Below, one piece after another: positions 1 to 11,400 of a DNA stretch of 64,000 nucleotides. The notes under the pieces were generated by a model that was not told the origin of the DNA, did no database searches, and saw nothing but the letters and a program-made list of their open reading frames with translations. Each line of letters begins with the position of its first letter. The stretch's first letter is position 1. The position numbers and the translations under genes were made by a program. The stretch is from Carya illinoinensis (taxonomy: Eukaryota > Streptophyta > Magnoliopsida > Fagales > Juglandaceae). The stretch is from assembly GCF_018687715.1 (NCBI RefSeq), contig NC_056758.1:28522967-28586966 (forward strand), read 5' to 3'.

Positions 1-92
1 ATTTTGTATTTTTTTAAAAAATATTTAAAAATGTGAAAAAAAAATTGAACTAGGCAGCACAGTAAGATCTGGGCGGCAAAGTAGCCCCACCC
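1..92. mobile_element. Mutator-type MITE, terminal part (cut by window edge)
   Basis: The segment ends in GGGCGGCAAAGTAGCCCCACCC, closely like the right end of the complete small element at 2877-3119, which also has a GGGCGGCAAA(A/G)TAGC end after an A/T-rich body. The other end lies outside the window, so no target duplication can be checked. Family membership is inferred from this end similarity only. Confidence 0.45.
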
Positions 93-172
93 TTTAACTT
101 TTAAGAGCCAAGTAAACTTATGAGATTTATTGGGTTACTTATCTTATCATTGATCTCATTGGTTGATCATTT

Positions 173-174
173 AC

Positions 175-232
<58 letters not shown>
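173..232. repeat. Compound (TA)n(GA)n microsatellite
   Basis: An uninterrupted TA run passes directly into a GA run of about 17 units. It is a simple repeat with no coding role and would be length-polymorphic. Confidence 0.95.
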
Positions 233-236
<4 letters not shown>

Positions 237-263
237 AATAGGACTATACAAATACTAAGCAGT

Positions 264-839
264 GTAATCGGTCCAGTCTGATTAGTTTTAGAGAAGAATT
301 TTGGACCGAATAAGTTTTTTCCATCCTTCAAAACTTCGGATCAGACCAGTAAGGGCTTTGGATCAGAATGGACTGCTTCGGTTCGATCCGGCCAGTCTTA
401 TCAAGGAATTTCGGCCCAGGTTATTCTTTTCAGGATTTTAACAAAAATTCCATATAAAATAAATAATTAATTAAGTGAATGATTTAATTTAAGTTTCTAA
501 GTAAGTATATAATTAACTACTTAAGTGTACGTTTTAATTAAGTAAAACTAATTAATAATGTTAATATATAGTATGTGTATTATCAATAATTAATAATTAA
601 TATCCTATCTAGCTTAAAATTCTTTACATTTGATATTTATATAGCCCAAGTATAAATAATTATTTTAAAAAAATTACATAATTATTTAGAATTAAACGTT
701 AGAAGAAAATCATATAATTATTGTTTTCCATTTATATAACTACTTTAAATTTTTTAAAATATATACAAAAAGTCATTTAAAAATTTATAAAGTAAATTCG
801 GTCTATTCGGTCTAGTTTAGGTAAAAACTCTCCACCCTG
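264..839. mobile_element. GGACCG-rich non-autonomous element, degraded copy
   Basis: Left side has GTGTAATCGGTCC followed by repeated GGACCGA/GGATCAGA-type motifs; the right side has the inverted counterpart (CGGTCTATTCGGTCTAG, then CTCCACCCTGA). The middle is A/T-rich and resembles the middle of the copies at 3190-3784 and 43599-44423. No clear target duplication was found, so the ends are approximate. Confidence 0.4.
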
Positions 840-1369
840 AGACAAGACAGAAGATCAAAATTTTGTACTTTCTTGTATTGAGACTGACAGTTCTCTTAAA
901 TATTTGTCATTTGGTTCAAGTTGTTTTGGTCTGGACTGAAATTCTTACGTACAGTACCCTTAATTACATACAGTATCTCTGGTATGCAATCAATTTATCT
1001 AATCTCATGAATTTAAGCCAAACTCATCATGATCATCCAACTAAGCGTGCGTACTAGTATTCCAATTAAGCTTTGATCTTTGAGTTGGTGATCGTGCAAA
1101 TTGCAAACTGTTCGTTAATTAGCTGCATGCAGCTGGTAGATGGAAAATATATATCTGATGCTTGAAACTTACAGGCCAGGATGAGCATTAATACATACAT
1201 ACATACATATATATATATATAATTTCGAGATTATAATTACCAGAAAAAACAAAAAACAAAAAAGACAAAGATGAGAAGCATCATTTCAATTTTTCGGATT
1301 GGTATGAAAAAGTTTGTAGAAAAAAGTTGAAGTTGATTGGATTGTTGTATATGGAGATCTCGATGGATA
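840..1369. other. A/T-rich intergenic DNA
   Basis: No gene recognised. Contains a CATA/TA simple repeat around 1192-1222. Short ORFs here have no recognisable domain. Confidence 0.6.
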
Positions 1370-2310
1370 TTGTGAGAGAGGTACTCCCCTCCCCTTCCAA
1401 GCCACACGGGCCCAACCCGGAGGGATAGATGGGCCACGCAGGATGCCCAAGCAGAACTGAATCGGAATGAGGAAATAGGATGGGCTGCACCGAAGGATGA
1501 GATTGGCCAAGAAGCCCAGAAAAAAAGCAACAAAGTAGCACGTGTAGGATGCGAACCCCTAAGTCAGAAGGCCTGACACCTCTACTAGCTGACAATCCAT
1601 ATACACAGGGTCAGGGACAACCTTGGTCCTTAGACACTGACAGCTGGATAGACCTGGAAGGTGGGAGCACCAGGCAAAGACCACACCGCATTTAATGAAG
1701 GTCGGAGACAAACACACCACGAAGTGTACCTTGGACTGTCAACAATTGCCATGATCAGGCATAGATGACCTATTGTGTGGCAGAACGTTGGAAGAAGGCA
1801 CAACCTAAGGACGGAACGAATCAACCCATCGCAGAGTTGCTCGAGCTACGAAACACAACATCAATCACCGGGTGTCAAAAAGGGAGCCAAAGTCCCATTA
1901 GGAACATGCTGATGTACAGGTCCGCTCGTTTAGCAAATCTCTCTGGCTCAACAACGTCATGCCTAGCACCAGGCAAATCCATCTCAATAGAGTAAGGAGC
2001 CTTGTACAAGTTTCTCACCAAGTCCAAATCTGCCTGAGTGGTAGTGGCAAACCAATAGTGTCCCTCGAATCTTTCCAGTCGAGAGGGACTAATGTCACTT
2101 GGCCTATATAGTGACCTGTGGGAATGCAAAAAACGGGAGCCATGAGAACCATTTCCCATTGCACCTGTGCAACATGAATTTGTGAGGTAACTGCTAGCTC
2201 CAATATTCCTCTCAAGAGCATGGATCGAACCCTATATGATCAATGTCTATGAGTCCCAAGACCCATAGGATGGCCACATGGTTATCATAAATGTAACGAA
2301 TAAACCATCC
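1370..2310 (-). mobile_element. Retrotransposon-derived scrap with gag-like ORF
   Basis: A less A/T-rich block stands out from its surroundings. On the minus strand, 1875-2159 encodes an open segment with the run RLERFEGHYWFATTTQADLD, followed by an aspartate/arginine-rich stretch. I have the impression of similar N-terminal segments in plant retroelement proteins but cannot name the family. The neighbouring 1380-1870 is rich in GGTGGGAGCACC/CCACACCGCATTTAATG-type sequence reminiscent of the Gypsy solo LTR at 58932-59579. No LTR pair or target duplication was found. A decayed non-autonomous element is the best reading; a fragment of an unknown gene is possible. Confidence 0.4.
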
Positions 2311-2867
2311 TGAGATAAAACAAGCAGGACCGCTGAACAATTGGGCACGACATTTAAACATTGTCGAAGTTAATAATAGAATGGACAACATGGGGAATTA
2401 ATGACTCTCAACGAGATACTTGCCCTACACGAGTGAGATTATATGTTAAATTGCTAATTAATATAACATAAAATCTTAAGCTTAAACATGAACATTAATA
2501 TTAAGTTATTAATATAAACCTTTTGATATGTCTATACATACATACATATATATATATATATATCAAGGATAAATAAATTTTATGGCGTAAGAAATTATAA
2601 TATATATTCTTTTTTATAAATAAATTTCTACACATTTGATCATGTAAACTTGTATAAAAAGTATATAGTGTAACTTATATAGAGTATAGTAGTATAGTTA
2701 AATTCAATACTATACTAGTATGTATTAATTGCTATAATTATTATAAACTAATGTACATATACTAAAGTATAAATAGACTAATCGTTTTAGTATATGTAAC
2801 CATTATATTATCATTAACATATATAATAATATGATTCTTATAAATAATATAAGTATACTATAATAGT
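2311..2867. other. A/T-rich intergenic DNA
   Basis: No ORF or repeat element was recognised beyond a TA/CATA simple repeat near 2535-2565. Confidence 0.6.
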
Positions 2868-2876
2868 TTTACTAAA

Positions 2877-3119
2877 GGGTGGGCATACTCTGCCGCCCCA
2901 CCCTTACCGCTGGGCTTACCGCCCAATGCAAATTTTTTTTTTCAATTTTCTTTTCATAATTTTTCAATCATTTTCTTAATTATTAAATAAAAAAAATATA
3001 CCAATACATTTAAAATCACTTTCATAATCACAAAGTAAAATAAAAAATAAAAAATAAATATTTTTTCTCTGAGCGGTACACTTGAGTGGTACCGCCCGGG
3101 CGGCAAAATAGCTTTTTCC
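2877..3119. mobile_element. Mutator-type MITE, 243 bp, 9-bp target duplication
   Basis: The element starts GGGTGGGCATACTCTGCCGCCC and ends GCGGCAAAATAGCTTTTTCC, so both ends carry the inverted TGCCGCCC motif. It is flanked by a perfect 9-bp direct repeat TTTACTAAA (2868-2876 and 3120-3128). Nine-base duplications are typical of Mutator-like elements. The interior is A/T-rich and non-coding, so it would depend on a transposase encoded elsewhere. Confidence 0.8.
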
Positions 3120-3189
3120 TTTACTAAAATTATTATTTTTTGTTGCATGTCATTTTTATCTAGACAATTTTTTTTTTTAATTTAAACCG

Positions 3190-3784
3190 ACCAAATTAGA
3201 TTTTTATAAATTTCTTAAATATTATATATAATATATTATTTTATATAGTAATTGTATAAGTTAATTATGTAATTTTCATCTAATCTATTGTTATTGACCA
3301 TATAAAATATGAAAATAATATATACTATCGATTAACTAATATATCATACTCTACTATTTACACTTAATTAAAGTAATTAGATAATTTTTTATAACATGCT
3401 TAAGTTGCAAGTAATGAATAATCTATAGACAATTAAGTTATTTAATATTCATATATCATATATAAAATATTATAATTGTAATATAGGCCATTATGAATAC
3501 TAAAGTACTAATTTAGTAACTATTAACATCATATATAATTATGATTAATTATCTTTTTAATGAGTTAGTTACATAATTCACATTAAAAAGTTTACTTAAT
3601 TTTAATTTTAATAATTTAATTAATTTTTTGTACTAATTTTCTGCCAAAAAAAGAAAAGAAAAAAAAAATATTCCTAACTCATATGGACCAAATCGGACCA
3701 ATAGCTAATGTTCCGATCATTAGGGATAATCGGTCCATTCTGATCTGGAAAAACTAACCCCCTCCCGAACCAATTACACCCCTA
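3190..3784. mobile_element. GGACCG-rich non-autonomous element, right part
   Basis: The A/T-rich core (ATTATTTTATATAGTAATTG, TATTGACCATATAAAAT) matches the core of the element at 43599-44423. The right end, GGTCCATTCTGATC to AATTACACCCCTA, is the inverted counterpart of that element's left end (TAGAGGTGTAAAT). The left end is missing or unrecognisable. Confidence 0.55.
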
Positions 3785-3986
3785 GCTGGCAATAAATCTA
3801 CCGATCGAGGAATATATAGTGGTCAAAAACAGTCATATTTACCCATGAGGTAGCACCAACTCGAAATCCTATTTCCTTTGAGTGTTCATACTTTTTTACC
3901 ATGAAACATTATTCCAAAATCTGCCACAACAAAAGGCCGTTTTTATTGTAGTCTAACGAACCCAATAATATTAAACTATAAATTAA

Positions 3987-4159
3987 GAATAATGCAATGT
4001 ACAGTCGTAGAGTGCGCAAGCATCATGCAATTGATTTAAAAAAGAGTGGAGTCCACTGTTAAAAAATTAGTTTCTTTCATGTAGGTCCCGTATTTACTAA
4101 TTTTTTTCGAAGAGATTACGTGACATTTGCACACTCCACGACTGCAAATATTATTACCC
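3987..4159. mobile_element. Mutator-type MITE, 173 bp (CAGTCGT family, copy 1)
   Basis: Imperfect terminal inverted repeats: TGTACAGTCGTAGAGTG on the left and CACTCCACGACTGCAAA on the right. A perfect 9-bp duplication ATAAATTAA lies at 3978-3986 and 4160-4168. Similar copies occur at 40928-41086 and 45484-45657, each with an approximately 9-bp duplication. Non-coding. Confidence 0.8.
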
Positions 4160-5105
4160 ATAAATTAATGAGTTAAACTAGGCCTGCAACATAACCCACC
4201 CAAGCCACTTTTGGGCCTGACCTGACCCGGTCCACAAATTATGCATGATGAAAGTGAACTGACCATTCGGGTCGGGTTAAAAATTTTGGGGTTTTTTTTT
4301 TAAACGTCTGCATAAAAAGACTGGTTGAAATTGTCTCTTGGTTTCCATTCAACTTAGATTGTAGATTCGATCAATGAATCAAATCCCTCTAATCACTGAA
4401 TTAGTGTATCAATGTTAGGATTGTACCATCTCCAAGCTTCTTTTCCCAAACACAAAATCCCTCCAATCGTATAAATGAATCAAATCAAGTAAAGAAGTTG
4501 GTCAAGCAAATAAAATACACACAACCTAAGACGAAAAGAACCATTTGAATTATTTTATCTCCTAACAAATCACATTTCAATAACCATAAGTAACTACAGC
4601 AGAGTACTATGAATCTCATACCTTCGACTACACAAAAGCCCTGAAAAAGAAAAGAAATGAAGATGAGAATAACCAGCAAATGCAGACAGAGAATCAAATC
4701 CCAACACTTCTTGTTCTCTCTCTACTTCTACCACTCTGACCTGTATGTATTACCTTTCTTTCTCCCACTCTCCTTCAACCTTATCTTCGTCAGCAACGAA
4801 AATCCCATGTAGCAAAACCATTTCAAAAAAGAAATCTCGAGAATTTGAACACACCCAGATTACTTTTCTCCAATGATCTCCCTAAGAACTCAAAGAAACC
4901 CAATGTTTTTCTCTCTTTTGCTTTTTTGTTTTTTTTTTTACCTGCTTTTTTATAATATTCAAAGAAGCCCAAAGCTTATACGAGCAAACAAAGAGATTGC
5001 TTTTTGCTTCCTCCACAAAATTCGCCTCTTGACGGTATATGAGTGGAGTGAATAGAATAGTTGAGGCTTTAAAGGGAGAGAGACAGAGTCATTGAGAGAG
5101 AAACT

Positions 5106-7439
5106 TGTGATACCCCGTATTTTTATCGAATGATTATTTAAATTACTATAATTAGTGGTACTTTTATTTTAAATTAAACGTGTTTCTTGTTTATTGTTTT
5201 ATGATTTTTTTAAGTTGTGAGATTAAAATAATGTGTTTTCTTGATATTAATAATTATTTCACATTTAAAGTAATCTCTAGCTTGAATTGTTTTATTTGTT
5301 GGGCTTTAACTATTTTATTTTATTAATATTGAGTTGTAGTGTTTTTATTTGACTTTTATTTATTTTATTGTGCTCTTTATTTTAAATTAGTTTATTGTTG
5401 GATCTTATTATTTTATTTTACTAAGTCACTGCATTTAAATTATTTTATTTAAACTTGCTGTTTTAAAATTCATTTTCATTTGATCTATTTTTGGACCCAA
5501 GTTGTGAGGACTGTACCTCATTTTTTTCCCTCATCTTTTCTTTTTCCCTTTTTCTTTTTTCCCCTTTTTCTTTTTCTTTTTCTTCTCTTTTCTTTTTCTC
5601 ATTCTTTTCCTCTGCTTTTCTCCCGCACGACAACCCCTTCCTTCTCCCCTGTTAGTTCCATCTTCCTCTCGGCGCCATCACCACCCCTCCCACCTAGTTC
5701 CCCACCGGATGTCAACCTTTCCCCTCTATTTTCAGCCCATCTCACACCACCCATCTCCCTCACACACGACTTCAAGTTGGAACTCCATTTTTGCTCTCGA
5801 GTCGCCGTTTCTCCATCGTTCACCACCAGCTCTTCACCACACCACGGGTGACCTCCCAGCATCCTCCACCATGAAGCCCAACCCACAACCAACACTCCTT
5901 CCTCTTAAAGTAGCATAAATGTAGCTCCTCTTCACGCACGGGTTCCTTCCCGTAGCGTCGCTGTGACTCACCACACCACCTCACTGTCATCACCATCATT
6001 TTCTCCTCACACTGGTTCATCTTCCTAGCCTCCCTAGGTCCAACTGTGCCTCCACCGTCCCTCACTTTCCCTCACTCTCCCATAGCCTCTTTTCCTCAAA
6101 GTTGGCCAATCTCCTCTGTGTGCAGCCACCCACAATCACCAACCACCACCATCAACTCTATTGACCTCCACGAAATCCTCAATGGCCAACCCAAGCCTCC
6201 GTAGCTCCCCTTCGAAATTACCACTTTGAGACCCACGACCATAGTGCATTTTGCATTGTGACGTTGCATTTCCATCACCTTTTGTAGCTCATTGATCATC
6301 AAGAAATTATTTTTAGCACTGTAAGTATTTTCCAAACGACCTTTAAGATTTAAATATATGTTTGCATTAACAATAATTGTGATTTGGTTGGTTGTGCCGG
6401 ACTGAGTCCTAGGACTCAGGGGTCGGTTGGATTAGAGGACAGAGTTGTGTTTGTTGTTGATTGATGTTGGAAGGTATTTTTGGTATCTTGTCGTATGCAT
6501 TGCATAGTGCATACATGTTCATGTTTAAAAAGGGAAAAACAGATTTTTGTGTAATTGCATGCATGTTCATGTGCATATTTGGAAACTGAGTTTTTATACA
6601 AGAAATGATTTTGGAGGTGCTTGAAATGAACTGATTGAATTGTTTGATAGAGAGTCACTGTAGGGATGGTGGTAAGCAAGGATGGTGGTAGAGTCCCACC
6701 TGCGACTCCCGCCTACGGTGCACGCTTAGGGATGGTGGAAAGCAGAGATGGTGGTAGAGTCTCACCTGTGATTCTCACCTACGGTGCACACATAAGGATG
6801 GTGGTAAGCATGGATAGTGGTCGAGTCTCGCCTGTAATTCTCTCCTACAGTGCTCTGATGGTTTGGTATATGGGTCATTTTCTGGAAAAATGGTGGATGT
6901 TTTATTGGATTGGAAATGTTTTGTGCCAAAATGGGATTTTGGTGTGTGTGGAAAATGTGGATTTTTGGACCTCATGCATATGGCATCATGTTCATGCATA
7001 TTGTTGTTGCTTGATATATTTTTATCTTGTAAGCTGTTTTGATTATTACTTACCTGCGGTACCACCTTTAGTATTATAAATTTTGATGCAGATAATGAGG
7101 AGGCTGAGTAAGAGGAGGCGGCTTTGCCGGACAATTGATTGGAGTTTTGCTTGTATTATTTGAAAATGATTTCATTGCCTTTAAATTATGTATTTTGATT
7201 TCATGATGTTACTAAAAATTTGTAATATTTTGATATGCTTGTGTTTAAGCGAGGTTGTCTTTTAAACAAAATTCTGGTACTTATTTGAAAGACTTTTATT
7301 ACTCGCTGTGTTACTTTTGATGTACACATGTTGCATGTACACACACTTGGCGCTTGGCAATGGGATGCGTGACCTGTGTTGTCATCATCCCCACACTTCG
7401 ATTTCCACGTGTCCATACGTGGGAGTTAGGGGCATCACA
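5106..7439. mobile_element. Solo LTR of a long-LTR retrotransposon (copy 1)
   Basis: The unit begins TGTGATACCCCG and ends GGGGCATCACA, so it has canonical TG...CA termini with a short inverted repeat. The flanking 5-mers are AAACT (5101-5105) and GAACT (7440-7444), one mismatch apart. A related 2166-bp copy is at 53609-55774; shared blocks include a pyrimidine-rich tract, GTAAGTATTTTCCAAA, and ACTTACCTGCGGTACCA near the 3' end. No internal retrotransposon domain adjoins it, so it is best read as a solo LTR left by recombination. Gypsy origin is inferred from its size only. The open frames inside are compositional (Ser/Pro/Phe-rich). Confidence 0.7.
6662..6853. repeat. Three tandem 66-bp repeats inside the solo LTR
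   Basis: Units begin at 6662, 6728 and 6794 with RGGATGGTGGWAAGCA and contain GGTAGAGTCYCACCTG and CTACGGTGCAC. The period is a multiple of three, so an open frame runs through by chance. It is LTR-internal minisatellite structure; the unit is repeated directly without unique spacers. Confidence 0.85.
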
Positions 7440-7765
7440 GAACTTCTAAGGAGAGAGAAACCCAATGATCGAAGTTTTAAGGGAGTGGAATGTGGTATAA
7501 TTCACATCAACAACATTTGGTCTCATTGACGATGAAGCTCGCCATGTGGGTTGTAGACGACGAAGCTGCCGCAGGGAAAGAAAATAGAGATCATGCGGGT
7601 AGTGAGATGGGTTGTCGTCGTCATCCTGTAGTAGATATCCATGTCCGCTAGATCATATGCCTGAAACTGGGGCCTACATGTTAGTTAATCAAGTAATCTT
7701 CACCGTTGTTTACATCGAACACCATGTTCTGCTGATGAAGAAGGGCAAAGCAAACCACCATCAGA

Positions 7766-7811
7766 GAGAGAGAGAGAGAGAGAGAGTGGCAAGGGTTTTT
7801 TTTTTTTTTTA
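7766..7811. repeat. (GA)n microsatellite followed by a T run
   Basis: About ten GA units, then a 15-16 base T homopolymer, within the right part of the hAT-like element. Confidence 0.9.
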
Positions 7812-8230
7812 ATGAAAAAGGGAGTTAGACAATCGGGGATGGATGCAGGTTATGGTTTTACCCACTAAATAGCTCTTCATCCAACCCACATCTAACTTTA
7901 ACCTGATTTTATCGAGTAGGTCAAATTGGACCTATCGGGCAGGTCAGGTTTTGTATTTTCTGCGTAGGCCAAAGTTAAACCCCTCAATCCAACTAATTGA
8001 CCCATTCATATGATCAGGTTCAGTCGTGCCAATATTGAAGTCCAGTTTTATAAGCCATAACCGTACATGATATCAATCGACCTAACTGACCCATTTACTT
8101 TACAAATTATTATACCCATTAATACCAATCAGCAGCCTATTAATTCGATCATAAATGTAATTAGTTCCCAAGACATTGCATGTGTCCAAATTTTCACCTC
8201 AAAATTAAGAAGATGGCCTTTCTATTGCTC

Positions 8231-8428
8231 TATCAAGAATGAAAACCCTAGAAGGTTCTTAAATTCAAGAATACCAAAACTATCCAAAATGTCAAAGTGT
8301 GTAAAATAAAACAATTACAAGTATTTATACTAAGAGCTAAAATGAATCAGCCTAAAGAATACAAAAAAATGTAAAATACAAAACAAAATACAAGTATACG
8401 TGTAAAAGGACTATTTTACAACTTAATA
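8231..8428 (-). repeat. Copia element 1, 3' LTR
   Basis: A 198-bp LTR ending at plus-strand TTAATA, next to a purine-rich tract on the minus strand (CCATTTACTCTCCATC then GAAGTGGGG). It pairs with 12436-12633. Confidence 0.9.
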
Positions 8429-8499
8429 CCCCACTTCAAGATGGAGAGTAAATGGAAAAAACTTCCACCTTGGTAATCAAAAACTGAAACTATTGAGAA

Positions 8500-11400
8500 C
8501 CATGAGGCTTGGCAAGAACATCTACAATTTGATGCTGGGAAGCAAGGTGAAATGTTTTGATGATTACAACTTGTATTTTATCTCGGATGAAATGGTAGTC
8601 TAGCTCAATGTGCTTAGTTCATTCATGAAATACTGGATTGATAGCGATGTGTAGAGCAGCTTGATTGTCACAAAAAATTTAAGCACTATGAGTATGAGGA
8701 ACATGAAAATCAAATAGAATGGCTAGAAGCCAAACTATTTCACAAGTAATGGATGTCATGGCCCTATGTTTAGCCTCAGCTGAAGAACAAGAAACAGTCT
8801 GTTGTTTCTTAGTTTTCCAAGAGATCAAAGAGTCACTAAGAAAAACAAGAAACCAGTGGTAGATCTTCTGCTGTCAGGACAAGAGGCCTAGTCTGAATCT
8901 ACAAAAGCCTTGATTGTTAGTGAATTGTGAGCTGGAAAAATAGACCAAGATTAGGAGCATTTTTAACATATTGCAAAATCCTGTGAGTTGCATTCAAATG
9001 AGGTAGTCTAGGTTGATCCATATATTGACTAAGTCTCTGAACTGAGTAAGACAAGTTTGGTCTTGTAATAGTAAGGTAGAGAAGTTTAACAATCAATCTT
9101 CGAAACATTGTAGGATGAGGTAGCAAGTCACCATCATCTTTACTAAGCTTCAAGTTTTGCTCCATAGGAAAAAATACTAGTTTACATGCTACAAAATCAG
9201 CATCTTATAATATTTCAAAAGCATATTGTCGTTGACAAAGTAAAATACCACTGGGTGATCTGGCCACCCCTAAGCCAAGAAAATACTTGAGGGAACCAAG
9301 ATCCTTGAGCTTGAATTTGGCATCAAGTAAGGATTTCAAAGAATTCACAGATTCCAAATCACTACTAGCTATCAAAATGTCATCGACATAAACCAATAGA
9401 GCAATAAAAGAGTGACCAATGGACTTGGTAAACAAGGAATAATCAGATCTGGTCTGCACAAACCCCAAATCAAGAAGAGTGGTAGAAAACCTAAAAAATC
9501 AGCACCGAGAGGTTTGTTTGAGGCCATAAAGGGACTTATTCAACTTGCAAACTTAGGACCCCCCTTTAATATGAAAACCAAGAGGTAACTTCATGTATAC
9601 CTCCTCCAAAAGATCACCATGCAAAAAAGCATTGTTGACATTAAGTTGAATAAGATGCCAATTTTTAACAGCGGCAATGGCTAATAGAGTTTAGACAGTA
9701 GTCATTTTGGCACAAGTGAAAAGGTTTCAGAATAGTTTAAACCTTTTTTTTAAGTGTAACCTTTAGCAACCAGTCTTGCTTTGTACCTTACCACAGAACC
9801 ATCAATATGATACTTGGTCTTATAAAATGTTGAAGATTGAGAAGGATTTGGATTCAATAGTAGGGGAAGGCAGAGAAGAATAACTAGGTGCTGTTGAAGG
9901 CACATTAAACATATCAAATGTTGAAGATTGAGAAGGAATTGGAAGAGGAATTGATGAAGAATAATAAGAAGACAAATCATAATAAGAAGAATGGAAAGGG
10001 AAAACATGTTCATGAAAGATGACATGTCTTGAAACTAAAGATTGATTTTTCTTGAGATCATATAATTTGTAACCCTTGATACCAAAAGGGTAACCAAGGA
10101 AATCACAAATCCAAGATCTAGGATCAAATTTTGTTATGGCCATTTGTAAAGTAGTAGCAAAGCATAAGTAACCAAAAATTCTCAAATGTTCATATGAAGG
10201 AGAAGTATGACTTAGGATTTCAATAGAAGATTTATTTTTGGTGATAGGAGAATGTAATTTGTTACTTAAGTAAGTAGCTGTTAAAACAGCATCATCCCAA
10301 AATTTGAGAGGCAAATGAGATTGGAACAATAAGGCCCAAGCAACATTGAGAATATGCTAATGTTTCCTCTCCACAACAGAGTTTTGTTGTGGAGTTTCAA
10401 CATAGCTATGTTGATGAATGACTCCTTTAGAGATAAGATATGATGATAAAAAAAAATTAAGTACCATGATTAATACGATTTTTTTTTTTTTTTTATCTTT
10501 GTACTAAACTGAGTTTTGATCATCTTGAAGAACTTCTAAATTAGAAGTGAAACTTAAAACTTATTCTTGAAAAGATAAACCCAAGTAACCCGAGTACAAT
10601 CATCAACAATTGTTAAAAAAAAAATTGTATCCTTCAACAGTAGGAACTGAAAATGGACCACAAACATCACAATGAATATGGTCAAAAGGTAATTTAGGAA
10701 GACTATTATTATTCAAGAAAGACAACTTTCTTTGTTTGCTAGTGGACAAACAATGCATGGGTCATCAAACAAAACCAAATTAGGCACAAATTTATTCAAG
10801 AAAGACATTCTTGAAATAGATGGATGTCCTAATTGATTATTCCAAAGATGAAACAATAAGCATTTAGAGGAAGTAAAACAAGCAATTGGTAATAAATATT
10901 ATTGTCATTACAATGTCTCTGGTGAAAAAATAATGGCAATTGAGGGGAAAGAAAAGTCCTTAGTTGTTGTAAGATATAGAGTCCTCCTATTGTCTACCCA
11001 CTCCAATCAGCCTCGAGGTGGTCAGGTGCTGAATTAAACAAAGGTCAGAGGAAAAAAGGCAACAAGTGAGAGATTTGGTGAGTTTACTAATTAAAATCAA
11101 TTGAAAAGTAAAAGTAGGTACACAAAGAACATCTTTAAGAATACAATGTTCAAAAAGGTTAATAGTGCTAATATGTGTAACAGAAACACATTGGTCATTC
11201 AGTAATCTAACAGAACTATTTAAAATAGGGGTGACAGATGTAATGGAATCAATAAAGGAGGCACATGGTCTATAGCCCCTGTATCAACTATCCAACTAGA
11301 ACTATAAGGACTAAATGAAGAATGTCTATTAGAATTAAAAACAAAATGTTTAGATGAAACAATATCAGATGAAGAATGAGAGGAAGAGGCTATAGCATTG

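Larger units (their letters stand above)
4179..7972. mobile_element. hAT-like non-autonomous element, split by a solo LTR
   Basis: Starts TAGGCCTGCAAC and ends CTGCGTAGGCCAA, an imperfect inverted repeat, within a perfect 8-bp duplication AGTTAAAC (4171-4178 and 7973-7980). Eight-base duplications are characteristic of hAT elements. The same family occurs at 47014-47955, and both have subterminal motifs such as GGGTCGGGTT and GGGCAGGTC. A 2334-bp solo LTR (5106-7439) sits inside; without it the element is about 1.45 kb. No transposase ORF was seen. Confidence 0.75.

Noticed and set aside
5480..5851. Open frame of 123 codons rich in Phe, Ser and Pro
   Set aside because: It is produced by the pyrimidine-rich tract of the solo LTR; low complexity and no domain.
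6662..6853. Possible CRISPR-like direct repeats
   Set aside because: Units are contiguous 66-bp tandem copies without unique spacers, inside a plant LTR.
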